From positions 1 to 60,063 of the forward strand of contig NZ_CBVJ010000143.1 in the NCBI RefSeq assembly GCF_000513275.1: 60,063 nucleotides of DNA. Direction: 5' to 3'. A program made the translations under genes and the position numbers. The notes under the pieces were generated by a model that saw only the letters and a program-made list of their open reading frames with translations, was not told the origin of the DNA and made no database searches. Below, piece by piece: positions 51,368-60,021 of the stretch (position 1 is its first letter; every line of letters starts with the position of its first letter). The DNA is from Paenibacillus gorillae. GTDB lineage: Bacteria > Bacillota > Bacilli > Paenibacillales > Paenibacillaceae.

Positions 51368-53109
51368 ATGAATGCATTGCTTCAGGTTAATCAATTATCG
51401 GTTTCATTTTTTTGCGAGAGACAAGGAAGTAGAGGCCGTTCGAAATGTAAGCTTCGAGGTTCGCAAGGGAGAGACGCTTGGCATCGTCGGCGAATCCGGC
51501 AGCGGCAAGAGCGTAACGGCGCGTACGATTATGCGTCTATTGCCGTCTCCGCCTTCTATGGTGAAGGGCGGGGAAGTGCTGTTCCAAGGCAAAAAATCTG
51601 GCGGACAAAAGCGACGCGGAAATGGAGGCGATCCGCGGCAAGGAGATCGGCATGATCTTCCAGGACCCGATGTCTTCGCTTAATCCGACGATGCGAATCG
51701 GTAAGCAGATTGAGGAGAGCCTCATTAAGCACCGCAAAATGGGCAGATCGGAGGCGAGGGGCGAGGCCATTGAGATGTTGAGGATGGTCGGTATCCCGAA
51801 CGCCGAGACGCGTTATTCCCAGTATCCGCATGAGTTCTCCGGAGGGATGCGCCAGCGTGTTATGATCGCAATTGCGTTAGCATGCCGGCCGTCGCTGCTT
51901 ATTGCAGATGAACCTACAACAGCACTCGACGTGACGATCCAAGCGCAAATTTTGAACCAAATGAAGGTGCTTCAGAAGGAACTGGGCACTTCTATTATAT
52001 TAATTACGCATGACCTGGGCGTTGTAGCCGGGATGTGCGACCGTGTCGTCGTCATGAAGGACGGGGAGATTGTAGAGACGGGAACGACGGAGGAGCTGTT
52101 CGCGAATCCGCAGCACCCGTATACCGTCAAGCTGCTGAACGCTTTGCCTCGGCTGGATGAGAAGAAGAAGCCGAAACCGGTGCCGCTTGTGAAACGCGCT
52201 GAAGGCGATGTGCCGCTGCTGCAGGTCAAGTCGCTAAGACAGCATTTTGATCTGGGCAAGGGTCAAATCTTGAAGGCAGTCAACAATATTAGCTTCGATA
52301 TTCGCGCAGGAGAGACACTGGGTATTGTAGGCGAATCGGGAAGCGGCAAGTCGACGACAGGCCGCTCCATCCTCCGCTTGAATGAAGTGACGGGAGGAGA
52401 GGTGCTCTATCGCGGCATTCCGCTCCAGCAATTGAACCGCGGGGAAATGAAGCGGATGCGCCGTCATATGGGGATGATCTTCCAGGATCCATACGCGTCG
52501 CTGAATCCGAGGCTGCGTGTGGCGGACATTATCGGCGAGGCGTTGGACGTGCACGGCATGTCCTCCGGTAAGGAGGTACGCCAGAAGCGGATCGAGGAGC
52601 TGCTCGACATGGTTGGGCTTAACGCATCTCACGCCATGCGATACCCGCATGAGTTCTCGGGCGGGCAGAGACAGCGGATCGGGATTGCGCGGACGCTTGC
52701 CGTTGAGCCGGAGTTTATCGTCTGTGATGAACCGTTGTCGGCTTTGGACGTGTCCATACAGGCGCAGATCGTGAAGCTGCTTGAAGAGCTGCAGCAGCGC
52801 CTTGGTTTGACCTACATGTTCATTGCCCATGACTTGTCCATGGTGAAGCATATTAGCGACCGTGTGGCCGTCATGTACAAAGGCAAGATCGTAGAGCTGG
52901 CGGAGAGCGAGGAGCTGTATGCGAATCCGCTCCATGACTATACGAAGACGCTGCTCGCGGCGATTCCGGTTCCAGATCCGAAGATCGAGTCACGCAAGAA
53001 GCTCATTGTAAGTACAGAAGCATCGAAGGCCGATCCATATGGGCTTGAGCAGTCGAGTTTCTTGGAAGTATCGAAGGGGCACTGGGTAGCGGTAGCCGGA
53101 GGAGCTTAA
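51368..53109 (+). pseudogene. Fused dual ABC ATPase (OppD-OppF type) with two apparent frameshifts
   Basis: From ATG 51368 the protein reads MNALLQVNQLSVSF, then needs a shift at the T7 run (51407-51413) to continue as ARDKEVEAVRNVSFEV and Walker A GESGSGKS. It needs another at the A6 run (51591-51596) to continue into EMEAIRGKEIGMIFQDPMSS. From there one frame runs to 53109. The first ATPase has signature FSGGMRQRV and Walker B LLIADEPTTALD. The second, from about 52220, has its own Walker A GESGSGKST, FSGGQRQRIG and VCDEPLSALD. One base less in each run restores a full protein of about 579 residues. Everything else is conserved, so sequencing error or very recent damage is likely. It would power the divergent permeases. 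Confidence 0.8.
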
Positions 53110-53161
53110 CCGGAAACAGAAGAGCGAGGTGCGACGGAACGAAAAAATGCACCATCATCGA

Positions 53162-53220
53162 ATAAAATAGGGGATGTCCCGAAAGGTCTGAATGGACCTC
53201 GGGACATCCCCTATTTTATT
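53162..53220 (+). terminator. Terminator after the fused ATPase gene
   Basis: AAAATAGGGGATGTCCCGA pairs with TCGGGACATCCCCTATTTT, with T-rich flank; a very strong stem. Confidence 0.9.
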
Positions 53221-53436
53221 TGAGAATCTGCGCTGGAGATTTCCAGCTTATAGACGGGCATCCTAGAAACAGCAAGTTTTATTTTTGCAGCGCTTCCAAT
53301 TCCGTTACGCCTTCTTGCTATAGGTAATGCGGCTGGCAGTTGCCATTACTACACCCAAATACAGGGGAAAATCAGCTAGACAAAAGCTGGAGAAGATAGT
53401 ATTTTTGAACTATAACATTGGAAATTGAACCAGTGA

Positions 53437-53444
53437 TTGTCGAA
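53437..53444 (+). promoter_or_regulatory. Candidate Spo0A box
   Basis: TTGTCGAA matches the 0A-box core TGTCGAA. A second partial copy (TGTCGAC) lies at 53469-53475. Both are upstream of the Spo0E-like gene; a TATAAT at 53508-53513 could be its -10. Confidence 0.45.
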
Positions 53445-53563
53445 AAATGCCTAAAAATTGTATTCATCTGTCGACACGTTTTTACAAACTCTTGAAATAA
53501 GAAAGCGTATAATACATTTATTACGACAAGTGTGCTAATAAGGAGCGTGCCCCAAAGCGAGCT

Positions 53564-53773
53564 ATGGACAAAACGATATTGCTTAATCAATTGCAATCGC
53601 TGCGGATGAAGCTTCATGAAATTGCAGAGGCACGCGGCAGCTTAACCGACCCGGAAGTTCTTGCTATTAGTGAAGAGGCCGATCAATTAATCGTAGTACT
53701 GCAGCAACTGCAGCGCGATCAAATCGCTTATACACTGCCGCGCCGTAATGAGAAAAATTGCAATTCCCAATAA
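53564..53773 (+). CDS. Spo0E-like aspartyl-phosphate phosphatase
   Basis: The 69-residue protein has the two-helix Spo0E layout: LRMKLHEIAEARGSLTDPEVL, then SEEADQLIVVLQQ. The S-x-x-x-D core that contacts Spo0A~P is recognisable. Family members dephosphorylate Spo0A and delay sporulation. The ATG ribosome site is weak, with AAGGAG about 20 bp upstream, so translation may be low. The candidate Spo0A box upstream suggests feedback. A sporulation-type kinase lies 0.7 kb away. Confidence 0.85.
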   Translation: MDKTILLNQLQSLRMKLHEIAEARGSLTDPEVLAISEEADQLIVVLQQLQRDQIAYTLPRRNEKNCNSQ

Positions 53774-53797
53774 GGTTACCAACTCAAATCTTATATC

Positions 53798-54265
53798 TTA
53801 TTTCTGCTTGCGCAGATTTCTGAAGAACTGGGTCAGCAGCGTTGCACATTCCATTTGGAGGACGCCGCTGGTCAGTTCCGTTTCGTGATTGAACCGGGGC
53901 TCCTGCAACAGGTTCATTAACGTGCCTGCGCACCCTGCTTTCGGATCATCGGTGCCGTATACGACGCGCTTGATGCGGGATTGCACGATAGCGCCTGCGC
54001 ACATTGGACAAGGCTCCAGCGTGACATACAGAGTGCAATCGAGCAGCCGCCAAGCGCCTATTTTTTCGCAAGCTTCTCTAATCGCTACCATCTCGGCATG
54101 TGCGGTAGGGTCATGCTTGGTCTCCCTTAAGTTGTACCCTCTGCCTATAATCTCGCCGTCTTTAACGACGATAGCGCCAATCGGCACCTCGCCAATCTGC
54201 TCGGCCTTTCGTGCTTCTTCAATGGCATATTGCATCCATGCTTGATCTTCTTGCTCTCTTATCAT
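53798..54265 (-). CDS. tadA: tRNA-specific adenosine deaminase
   Basis: TadA converts A34 of tRNA-Arg(ACG) to inosine. The 155-residue protein has the zinc site HAEMVAIREA (His and catalytic Glu) and PCPMCAGAI. N-terminal helix and PIGAIVVKDGEIIGRGYN are typical. It has no partner gene nearby. In Bacillus tadA lies soon after serS; here about 46 kb separates them. Confidence 0.96.
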   Translation of the reverse strand: MIREQEDQAWMQYAIEEARKAEQIGEVPIGAIVVKDGEIIGRGYNLRETKHDPTAHAEMVAIREACEKIGAWRLLDCTLYVTLEPCPMCAGAIVQSRIKRVVYGTDDPKAGCAGTLMNLLQEPRFNHETELTSGVLQMECATLLTQFFRNLRKQK

Positions 54266-54341
54266 GATTGAACCTGTACCTCCGTATCGTTATAAAATGT
54301 TCGTATTTATTCCTCGAACAAATATTCTGTTGTTAACATGT

Positions 54342-54447
54342 GGTGGATAAAACTGTGGATAACTATAGTGTTGTCCACAAAAATACGCACAACTTATTCG
54401 ACAGCTATGTGGATGAATTGTAGATAATGTGAATAACTTGTGGACAA
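54342..54447. promoter_or_regulatory. DnaA-box cluster upstream of the histidine kinase
   Basis: One perfect box TGTGGATAA (54354-54362) and five one-mismatch boxes lie here: 54342-54350, 54371-54379 (inverted), 54408-54416, 54428-54436 and 54439-54447. They sit in the AT-rich gap between tadA and the kinase, within 110 bp of its likely start. Confidence 0.7.
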
Positions 54448-54488
54448 TGAGGCCGGAATCCATTCTATGCAAAGGAAGTGTCGCATTC

Positions 54489-56366
54489 TTGTCGTTCAAA
54501 ATCAAGTTTTCATTATTGATTACGCTAATCATTTTGACCGCATTCCTTTTCATAGTTATTGTGGAGGAAATTACGACGATACGCAATATGGAGCAATCGG
54601 CAAAAGAGCAGATGCAAGCCATTTCGAAGCACCTTGCACAAATGATAATGGAGGATCAGGAGCAATCGATTTCAAGTACGGATGGAGGGAATTTGTATAG
54701 TCATTCAGCTGAGCGCCTGAACAGCATGGTCGACATGCTGCAAGTTTTGGACGATCAATTGCTGGAAGTCACTCTGTTTGCCAAGAAACCTGCTGAAGCT
54801 GCTGCTGCCGCTCATTCGATTGCCGACTGGGGCGTTGCTTATGGCGCTTATTCTTATGTGGAAGAAAGCGGGGACGCACTATATTTGGCGAAAGCTTCAA
54901 ACGATTCATTCCATTTCCGTGAGATAGATATTTCCGGCACCGAGTATATGAAAAGCTATTATAGCGTGGAAGGTTTTCCGTACATAATTGGCCTGGTCTA
55001 TGATTGCGATACCTTTCATCAAATGGTCAGCCTTAATCGGATATCGGCTCTTCAATACGGTATTTTTATATTGATATTTGTGCTGTTCAGCAGCAATTTG
55101 CTGGCAGGCTGGCTGCTTCGGCCGTTGCGCAAAATTTTGTGGAAAGTGAATGAGGTTTCCCAAGGCAGGTTCGATTCCGTCATTAAGGTGGTCGGGAAGG
55201 ATGAGTTTAGTCTGCTCTCCTTGAAGATCAACGCCATGTCGCAAAATCTTACGATCTACATGGACAAGCTGCGCAAGGCTTTTGAGGATAACCGCCGAAT
55301 GAAAGATTATTTGCAATCTTTTATTAATCATACAAGTGATGCCATCCACGTAGTCGATTTGGATGATCGGATTATTCAGGTAAATCAGGCGTTTGAACAG
55401 CTCTTTGGCTATGAAAGTGAAGAAGCGATTGGGTATAGTCTGACACTGGCGCCCGAATCGCATCGTTCTGAGATGCGGCTCATTCAGAATTCGCTGCTCT
55501 CGGGCAAGGTGCTGCCAGCGCAGGAGACGGTTCGAATGACCAAGAGCGGTGAGATTATTCCGGTCAGCGTCACAGTGTCGCCTATAAGGGATGAGAAGGG
55601 CAACGTACAGGCCTTTGCAAGCATCACCCGAGATATGAGGAGCCGTAATCGGATGGAGGATCTGCTGCGCCGTTCAGAGAAGCTGACGACGGTCGGCCAG
55701 CTTGCTGCTGGAGTGGCTCATGAAATTCGCAACCCGCTGACGACGCTGAGAGGTTTTCTGCAGCTTCAGCAGCAGAGCAAGAGGTTGAATCCGGAGCATA
55801 CTAGCTTAATGTTGTCGGAGCTCGATCGAATCAATTTAATTGTCGGGGAGTTTCTTATTCTGGCAAAGCCGCAAGCGACACGTTTTACAACCAAAGACGT
55901 GCGTACCGTGCTCAAGGAAGTGATGTCGCTGCTGGACAGCGAAGCGCATATGTACAATGTCGTATTCAGCCATTCTTTGACGGATGCCTCCTGCCTCGTC
56001 TCTTGCGAGGAGAATCAGCTTAAGCAGGTATTCATTAATCTGTTGAAAAACGGCATTGAAGCGATGCCAAGCGGCGGGCGTATTCATGCCCATGTAGCGC
56101 GTAAACAGGATCAGATTACGATTTCGATAACGGACGAGGGGATCGGTATTCCTGAGGATATGATTGCGAAGATCGGCAGTCCGTTTTTCACTGGAAAGGA
56201 AAGCGGAACGGGCCTTGGGATGATGATTAGCCAGCGTATTATTCACAGTCACCAAGGACTGATGGAAATTCAAAGTCAGGTTAACGTAGGAACGACGGTT
56301 ACAATTATGCTTCCGGCTTTGAATACGCAATCGAATGAAGGTATACTGAAGGAATCGGAGCAATAG
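54489..56366 (+). CDS. Sporulation-type sensor histidine kinase (PAS domain)
   Basis: The 625-residue membrane kinase has helix 1 near the start, an extracytoplasmic sensor region, helix 2 (YGIFILIFVLFSSNLLAGWL near 205), a HAMP-like linker, a PAS domain (SFINHTSDAIHVVDLDDRII, GYESEEAIGYS near 310) and the HisKA/ATPase core: phospho-His411 in GVAHEIRNPLTTLRG, N box NLLKNGIEAMP, G boxes DEGIGIPED and GTGLGMMI. The H box and PAS arrangement resemble KinA-E kinases that feed Spo0A. TTG 54489 is chosen because AAAGGAAG lies 10 bp upstream; the ATG-side extension overlaps DnaA boxes. A Spo0E-like gene is nearby. Confidence 0.9.
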   Translation: MSFKIKFSLLITLIILTAFLFIVIVEEITTIRNMEQSAKEQMQAISKHLAQMIMEDQEQSISSTDGGNLYSHSAERLNSMVDMLQVLDDQLLEVTLFAKKPAEAAAAAHSIADWGVAYGAYSYVEESGDALYLAKASNDSFHFREIDISGTEYMKSYYSVEGFPYIIGLVYDCDTFHQMVSLNRISALQYGIFILIFVLFSSNLLAGWLLRPLRKILWKVNEVSQGRFDSVIKVVGKDEFSLLSLKINAMSQNLTIYMDKLRKAFEDNRRMKDYLQSFINHTSDAIHVVDLDDRIIQVNQAFEQLFGYESEEAIGYSLTLAPESHRSEMRLIQNSLLSGKVLPAQETVRMTKSGEIIPVSVTVSPIRDEKGNVQAFASITRDMRSRNRMEDLLRRSEKLTTVGQLAAGVAHEIRNPLTTLRGFLQLQQQSKRLNPEHTSLMLSELDRINLIVGEFLILAKPQATRFTTKDVRTVLKEVMSLLDSEAHMYNVVFSHSLTDASCLVSCEENQLKQVFINLLKNGIEAMPSGGRIHAHVARKQDQITISITDEGIGIPEDMIAKIGSPFFTGKESGTGLGMMISQRIIHSHQGLMEIQSQVNVGTTVTIMLPALNTQSNEGILKESEQ

Positions 56367-56416
56367 AATTTGGATAGTGTGCGGACAGAATTATTCGGGA
56401 TGGCGGTGGGCTTACG

Positions 56417-57190
56417 ATGGTTGATCGGGAACGGCGGGGCTCTGAATCCGGAACTTATAGCTGCTTGGTGGCAGGAGCCACAGGATTGGTCGGTTCGGCA
56501 ATCGTGAAGCAATTGCTGGCTGATTCATCTTGTCATGCCGTTACGGTGCTGGCCCGCAGACCGTTGGATTTGCCCGGAGCGGCCGGGGACCGTTCGAAGC
56601 TGCGTGTCATTGTGGCGGACTTTGAACAGCTCGGGGAAGCGCTTGGAGATGTGTCAGCCGATGTTGTGTACTGTGCTTTAGGCACGACAATTAAAGCGGC
56701 TGGTTCTCAGGAGGCATTCCGCCGGGTGGATTACGATTATCCGGCGTCGCTTGCCGATTGGGCGGAGCAGACAGGCGTGAAGCATTTTCTCGTGATTACG
56801 GCGATAGGCTCATCCGCCAGTTCACCTTTCTTTTATAGCAGGGTAAAGGGGCTGCTGCAGGATAGGCTGGCAACGGTGCCGATTGAGACGATACATTTCT
56901 TCCAGCCTTCCTTGCTGCTTGGCCGCCGGCAGACCGTCAGGTTTGGGGAGACGGCAGCAGCCGCGCTGTCCAAATCATTGGGCTGGCTCATGGTCGGTCC
57001 GCTGCGGCCCTACCGTGCTATAGAGGGTGAAGCTGTTGCCCAGGCCATGCGAACTGTAGCAAAGCAGGCTGTGGAGGGTCAACTTAGCTTGGAAGCGGGT
57101 CATGCGAAACCAGCCATATTTATCTATCCTTCAATAAAAATCGCGCAGTTGGCGGCACATACACATGAGGTGAACAGAAGTGCGTATTAA
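56417..57190 (+). CDS. NAD(P)-binding oxidoreductase (atypical SDR, YraR/HTATIP2-like)
   Basis: The 257-residue protein has the SDR-like nucleotide site VAGATGLVGSAIVKQLL near residue 20, the strand VVYCALGTTIKAAGS and FYSRVKGLLQDRL in place of the active-site YxxxK. This is the extended, often non-catalytic HTATIP2/YraR-like group. Its end overlaps rluF by 11 bp, suggesting co-transcription. Confidence 0.85.
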   Translation: MVDRERRGSESGTYSCLVAGATGLVGSAIVKQLLADSSCHAVTVLARRPLDLPGAAGDRSKLRVIVADFEQLGEALGDVSADVVYCALGTTIKAAGSQEAFRRVDYDYPASLADWAEQTGVKHFLVITAIGSSASSPFFYSRVKGLLQDRLATVPIETIHFFQPSLLLGRRQTVRFGETAAAALSKSLGWLMVGPLRPYRAIEGEAVAQAMRTVAKQAVEGQLSLEAGHAKPAIFIYPSIKIAQLAAHTHEVNRSAY

Positions 57191-57890
57191 CAAGTTTATT
57201 AGCGAGACGGGCTATTGCTCGCGACGCGAGGCAGATAAGCTGGTGGACAGCGGCCGTGTAACCATTAATGGAGCGAAGGCGCAGCTTGGAAGCCAAGCGG
57301 AGCCCAGCGATGATGTACGGGTGGATGGCAAGCGAATCGGCGAGCAGAAGCGCCATGTCTACATTGCATTAAACAAGCCTGTAGGGATTACGAGTACAAC
57401 GGAGCTTCATATTCCGGGCAACATTGTCGACTTTATCGGTCATGAGGAACGAATCTTTCCGATTGGACGTCTGGACAAGGACTCTGAAGGGCTGATTCTG
57501 TTAACGAATGACGGCGACGTCGTGAATCCGATTTTACGTTCGGAGGGCCGGCATGAGAAGGAATATATCGTGACGGTAGACCGTCCGGTTACCGCCGAGT
57601 TCATTAAGGGAATGTCGGAGGGTGTGAGGATACTAGGCAGCATGACGCTGCCTTGCGTTGTTACCCGGATATCGGACCGGGTATTCAAGATTATTCTAAC
57701 GGAAGGCCGCAATCGGCAAATTCGCCGGATGTGCCAGGCCTACGGCTATCATGTGCGGAAGCTGAAACGGCTGCGCGTCATGAATATTGAGCTGGGCGGA
57801 CTTCAAACAGGCCGTTGGCGCGATCTGACTGAGCCTGAGCTGAAGGAGCTGTTCCAGACGCTGGAATACGAGCCGGCCACGCTGGGATAA
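57180..57890 (+). CDS. rluF: 23S rRNA pseudouridine synthase RluF
   Basis: The 236-residue enzyme isomerises U2604 (and in E. coli partly tRNA U35) to pseudouridine. It has an N-terminal S4 RNA-binding domain (RINKFISETGYCSRREADKL) and the catalytic RLD motif with Asp99 in IGRLDKDSEGLILLTNDGD. The late strand EGRNRQIRRMCQAYGY is typical of the RsuA/RluF branch. The GTG start lies inside the previous gene. Confidence 0.93.
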   Translation: MRINKFISETGYCSRREADKLVDSGRVTINGAKAQLGSQAEPSDDVRVDGKRIGEQKRHVYIALNKPVGITSTTELHIPGNIVDFIGHEERIFPIGRLDKDSEGLILLTNDGDVVNPILRSEGRHEKEYIVTVDRPVTAEFIKGMSEGVRILGSMTLPCVVTRISDRVFKIILTEGRNRQIRRMCQAYGYHVRKLKRLRVMNIELGGLQTGRWRDLTEPELKELFQTLEYEPATLG

Positions 57891-57901
57891 AGTATGATAA
57901 A

Positions 57902-57936
57902 AAAGGACCTTCGCAATCATCTGCGAAGGTCCTTCC
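57902..57936. terminator. Bidirectional terminator
   Basis: AAGGACCTTCGCA pairs with TGCGAAGGTCCTT, with A-run before and T-rich tail after; it ends rluF and the converging motB. Confidence 0.85.
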
Positions 57937-57955
57937 TTGTATAGGGCTATGCGTA

Positions 57956-58768
57956 CTATTGCTTCGGAGTAGCCGGAATTTGCTCGGCCGAATCCGGATC
58001 GATGTACTTCCGAATGATAGAGACTTCTACGCGGCGGTTTTTCGCCCTTCCTTCAACCGAAGTGTTGGCAGTGACTGGGCGATACTCGCCATAACCGATT
58101 GCGCTGAATCGTTCTGGCTTCAAGCCTGTATTCTGCAGCAGCACGTCCATGAACCGTATGGCGCGGGAAGAGCTGAGGTCCCAGTTCGATTTGAATTCCC
58201 GTGTGGATATCGGTTCGTTGTCGGTATGGCCGGATACGATAATCTCATATTCCGGATATTGCTGCAGCATTTTAGAAATGGCCGATGCCAGATCCTTGGA
58301 ATCATCCCTCAGAACGGCGCTGCCGGAAGCGAACAATGCATTGTCGCTAATTGTAATCATCAGCTGGGATTGATTGAGCTTCGTTTCCAGATCCGTCATC
58401 AAGCCGTTCTTTTTAATATAAGTGTCGAGGCTTTTCTTCAGCTTCTCCAGATCCTCTTGCTCTTTCTTCATGAGCTCCTGGCGGCGCGCTTCCTCTTCCT
58501 TCTTCTTCTTGTCTTCCGGGTTCTCCACAATAATCTCTTCTTGCTTAGGACCACGCTCTGTAATAGAAGGATTGTCAAGAACTCCTACTCCGCTATTGAG
58601 CGCGATGTTGAATGCTTGGCTGAGCTCTTCGAACTTTCTGACGTCCACCGAGCTCATGGAATACAGTACGATAAATGTGGCAAGCAGAAGAGTGAGCAAG
58701 TCGGCGTAAGGAATCAGCCAGGATTCGTCAATATGTTCTTCGTGGTCATGCTTATGCTTTCTGCTCAA
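57956..58768 (-). CDS. motB: Flagellar motor stator protein MotB
   Basis: The 270-residue stator subunit has one membrane helix carrying the proton-binding Asp23 in YADLLTLLLATFIVLY. A charged linker (KKKEEEARRQ, about 80-105) and a C-terminal OmpA-like peptidoglycan-binding domain (SGHTDNEPIS, GYGEYRPVTANTSVEGRAKN) follow. Proton use, rather than sodium, is inferred from the MotB-like plug. Its start overlaps the end of motA by 17 bp. Confidence 0.95.
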   Translation of the reverse strand: MSRKHKHDHEEHIDESWLIPYADLLTLLLATFIVLYSMSSVDVRKFEELSQAFNIALNSGVGVLDNPSITERGPKQEEIIVENPEDKKKKEEEARRQELMKKEQEDLEKLKKSLDTYIKKNGLMTDLETKLNQSQLMITISDNALFASGSAVLRDDSKDLASAISKMLQQYPEYEIIVSGHTDNEPISTREFKSNWDLSSSRAIRFMDVLLQNTGLKPERFSAIGYGEYRPVTANTSVEGRAKNRRVEVSIIRKYIDPDSAEQIPATPKQ

Positions 58769-59552
58769 CGGCGCCTTCCTCCTTCTCCCGCAACTTAATG
58801 CGCTCGGTCGGAGTCAGGAATACCGACAGCTTCTGGCTGATTGCGATAGTAGAAACACCGGATTGAATCGATAGCAGGCCTTCTACCATCATAAGGCGAA
58901 TCTCAATTTCCCGTTTCGAGAGGCGTTTCAGCTTGTTGGCAATGGGGTGCCAGAGCACGTAACCTGTGAAAATACCGAGCAGCGTCGCAATGAAGGCAGC
59001 CGCGATGGCGTGAGCAAGGTGATCCATGTTGCTCATATCCGACAATGCGGCAACCAGACCGACAACGGCGCCCAATACACCAAGGGTAGGTGCGTAAGTG
59101 CCTGCTTGTGTAAAGATAAGAGCTCCTGCTTTATGGCGATCTTCAGTCGCCGAGATATCCTCGAGCAGAACGTCGCGTACGAAATCCTGATCGTTACCGT
59201 CAATAATCATACGCATACCGTTGCGTAGAAATGCATCGTCAATGTCATCTACTTTAGCTTCAAGTGCCAGCAAGCCTTCGCGGCGTGTGATGGAAGCCCA
59301 TTCCATGAAGTTAGCAATCAATTGATCACGCGGCATGAGTTTTTGCTCTACAAATACTTTTTTGAACAGTTTTCCAGTCTTCGACAGCTCTGACAACGGG
59401 AAAGCGATCATCACGGCAGCAACGGTTCCGACTATAATAATCATAAAGGCTGCGGGATTATACAAGTTACCAAGACCGGCACCTTTCAATACCATCCCTA
59501 CCAAAACTGCAATAACTCCTAAAATTACACCAAATACTGAAGATTTTTCCAT
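58752..59552 (-). CDS. motA: Flagellar motor stator protein MotA
   Basis: The 266-residue stator subunit has four membrane helices. The cytoplasmic loop has the conserved PRDQLIANFMEWASITRREGLLALE region, and the last two helices show PTLGVLGAVVGLVAAL and AIAAAFIATLLGIFTGYV. ATG 59552 follows GGGGTG; an upstream extension of ten residues lacks a ribosome site. It precedes motB in one unit under a sigma-D-like promoter. Confidence 0.95.
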   Translation of the reverse strand: MEKSSVFGVILGVIAVLVGMVLKGAGLGNLYNPAAFMIIIVGTVAAVMIAFPLSELSKTGKLFKKVFVEQKLMPRDQLIANFMEWASITRREGLLALEAKVDDIDDAFLRNGMRMIIDGNDQDFVRDVLLEDISATEDRHKAGALIFTQAGTYAPTLGVLGAVVGLVAALSDMSNMDHLAHAIAAAFIATLLGIFTGYVLWHPIANKLKRLSKREIEIRLMMVEGLLSIQSGVSTIAISQKLSVFLTPTERIKLREKEEGAVEQKA

Positions 59553-59594
59553 GATACACCCCGTCCAATACGTATTCGACATTATCTACTATTA

Positions 59595-59622
59595 TTATCG
59601 ACAGGAGGGGTTACTGAGATTA
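59595..59622 (-). promoter_or_regulatory. Sigma-D-like motility promoter of motAB
   Basis: Read on the minus strand: TAAT, 16 bp, GTCGATAA. This is one mismatch in each element from the TAAA - GCCGATAA sigma-D consensus. Transcription would start about 35 bp before motA. Confidence 0.5.
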
Positions 59623-59727
59623 GACTTAAAGTTATGATTTACGAGGTTCGCGTTAAAATTCATAAAATGCGGTAAAATGATCGTATAGGGTAAGCAAATA
59701 AATTCGATGATAAAGGTGGTTATCGGC

Positions 59728-60021
59728 ATGGGTGTAAGGCATGCAAGAGAATATGCAGATATATTGAAGGAATTGACGGAAGCGGTCAGCGCGATTGAGG
59801 ACAGCTATACCTTTTTCGAGATGGAAGCAGGGGAGTGGGCGGCACTTGGCGAAGAGGATCGGCGCGAAGTGATGGAGGCGCTGGCGGACGATGTGTTTTT
59901 CGGATTGGGTGAGCAGCCGGTTATCGCTGTCGGATCAGGAGAAATTACGTATCATCCGAAGCATCATGTGATAGAAGTATCGCAAGGTGACAATGTGACG
60001 CGAATGGTGCGGCTCGTTTAA
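59728..60021 (+). CDS. Hypothetical protein, 97 aa
   Basis: I do not recognise a family. The protein is small, acidic and soluble: a helical, acidic first half (REYADILKELTEAVSAIEDS) and a beta-rich second half (VIAVGSGEITYHPKHHVIEV). ATG 59728 is chosen because AAAGGTGG lies just upstream; ATG 59707 has no ribosome site. It diverges from motAB and is the last gene in the window. Confidence 0.7.
   Translation: MGVRHAREYADILKELTEAVSAIEDSYTFFEMEAGEWAALGEEDRREVMEALADDVFFGLGEQPVIAVGSGEITYHPKHHVIEVSQGDNVTRMVRLV

Noticed and set aside
53564..53773. An Sda-type checkpoint gene near the DnaA boxes
   Set aside because: The small gene matches Spo0E-like proteins, not Sda; no Sda-like frame was found.
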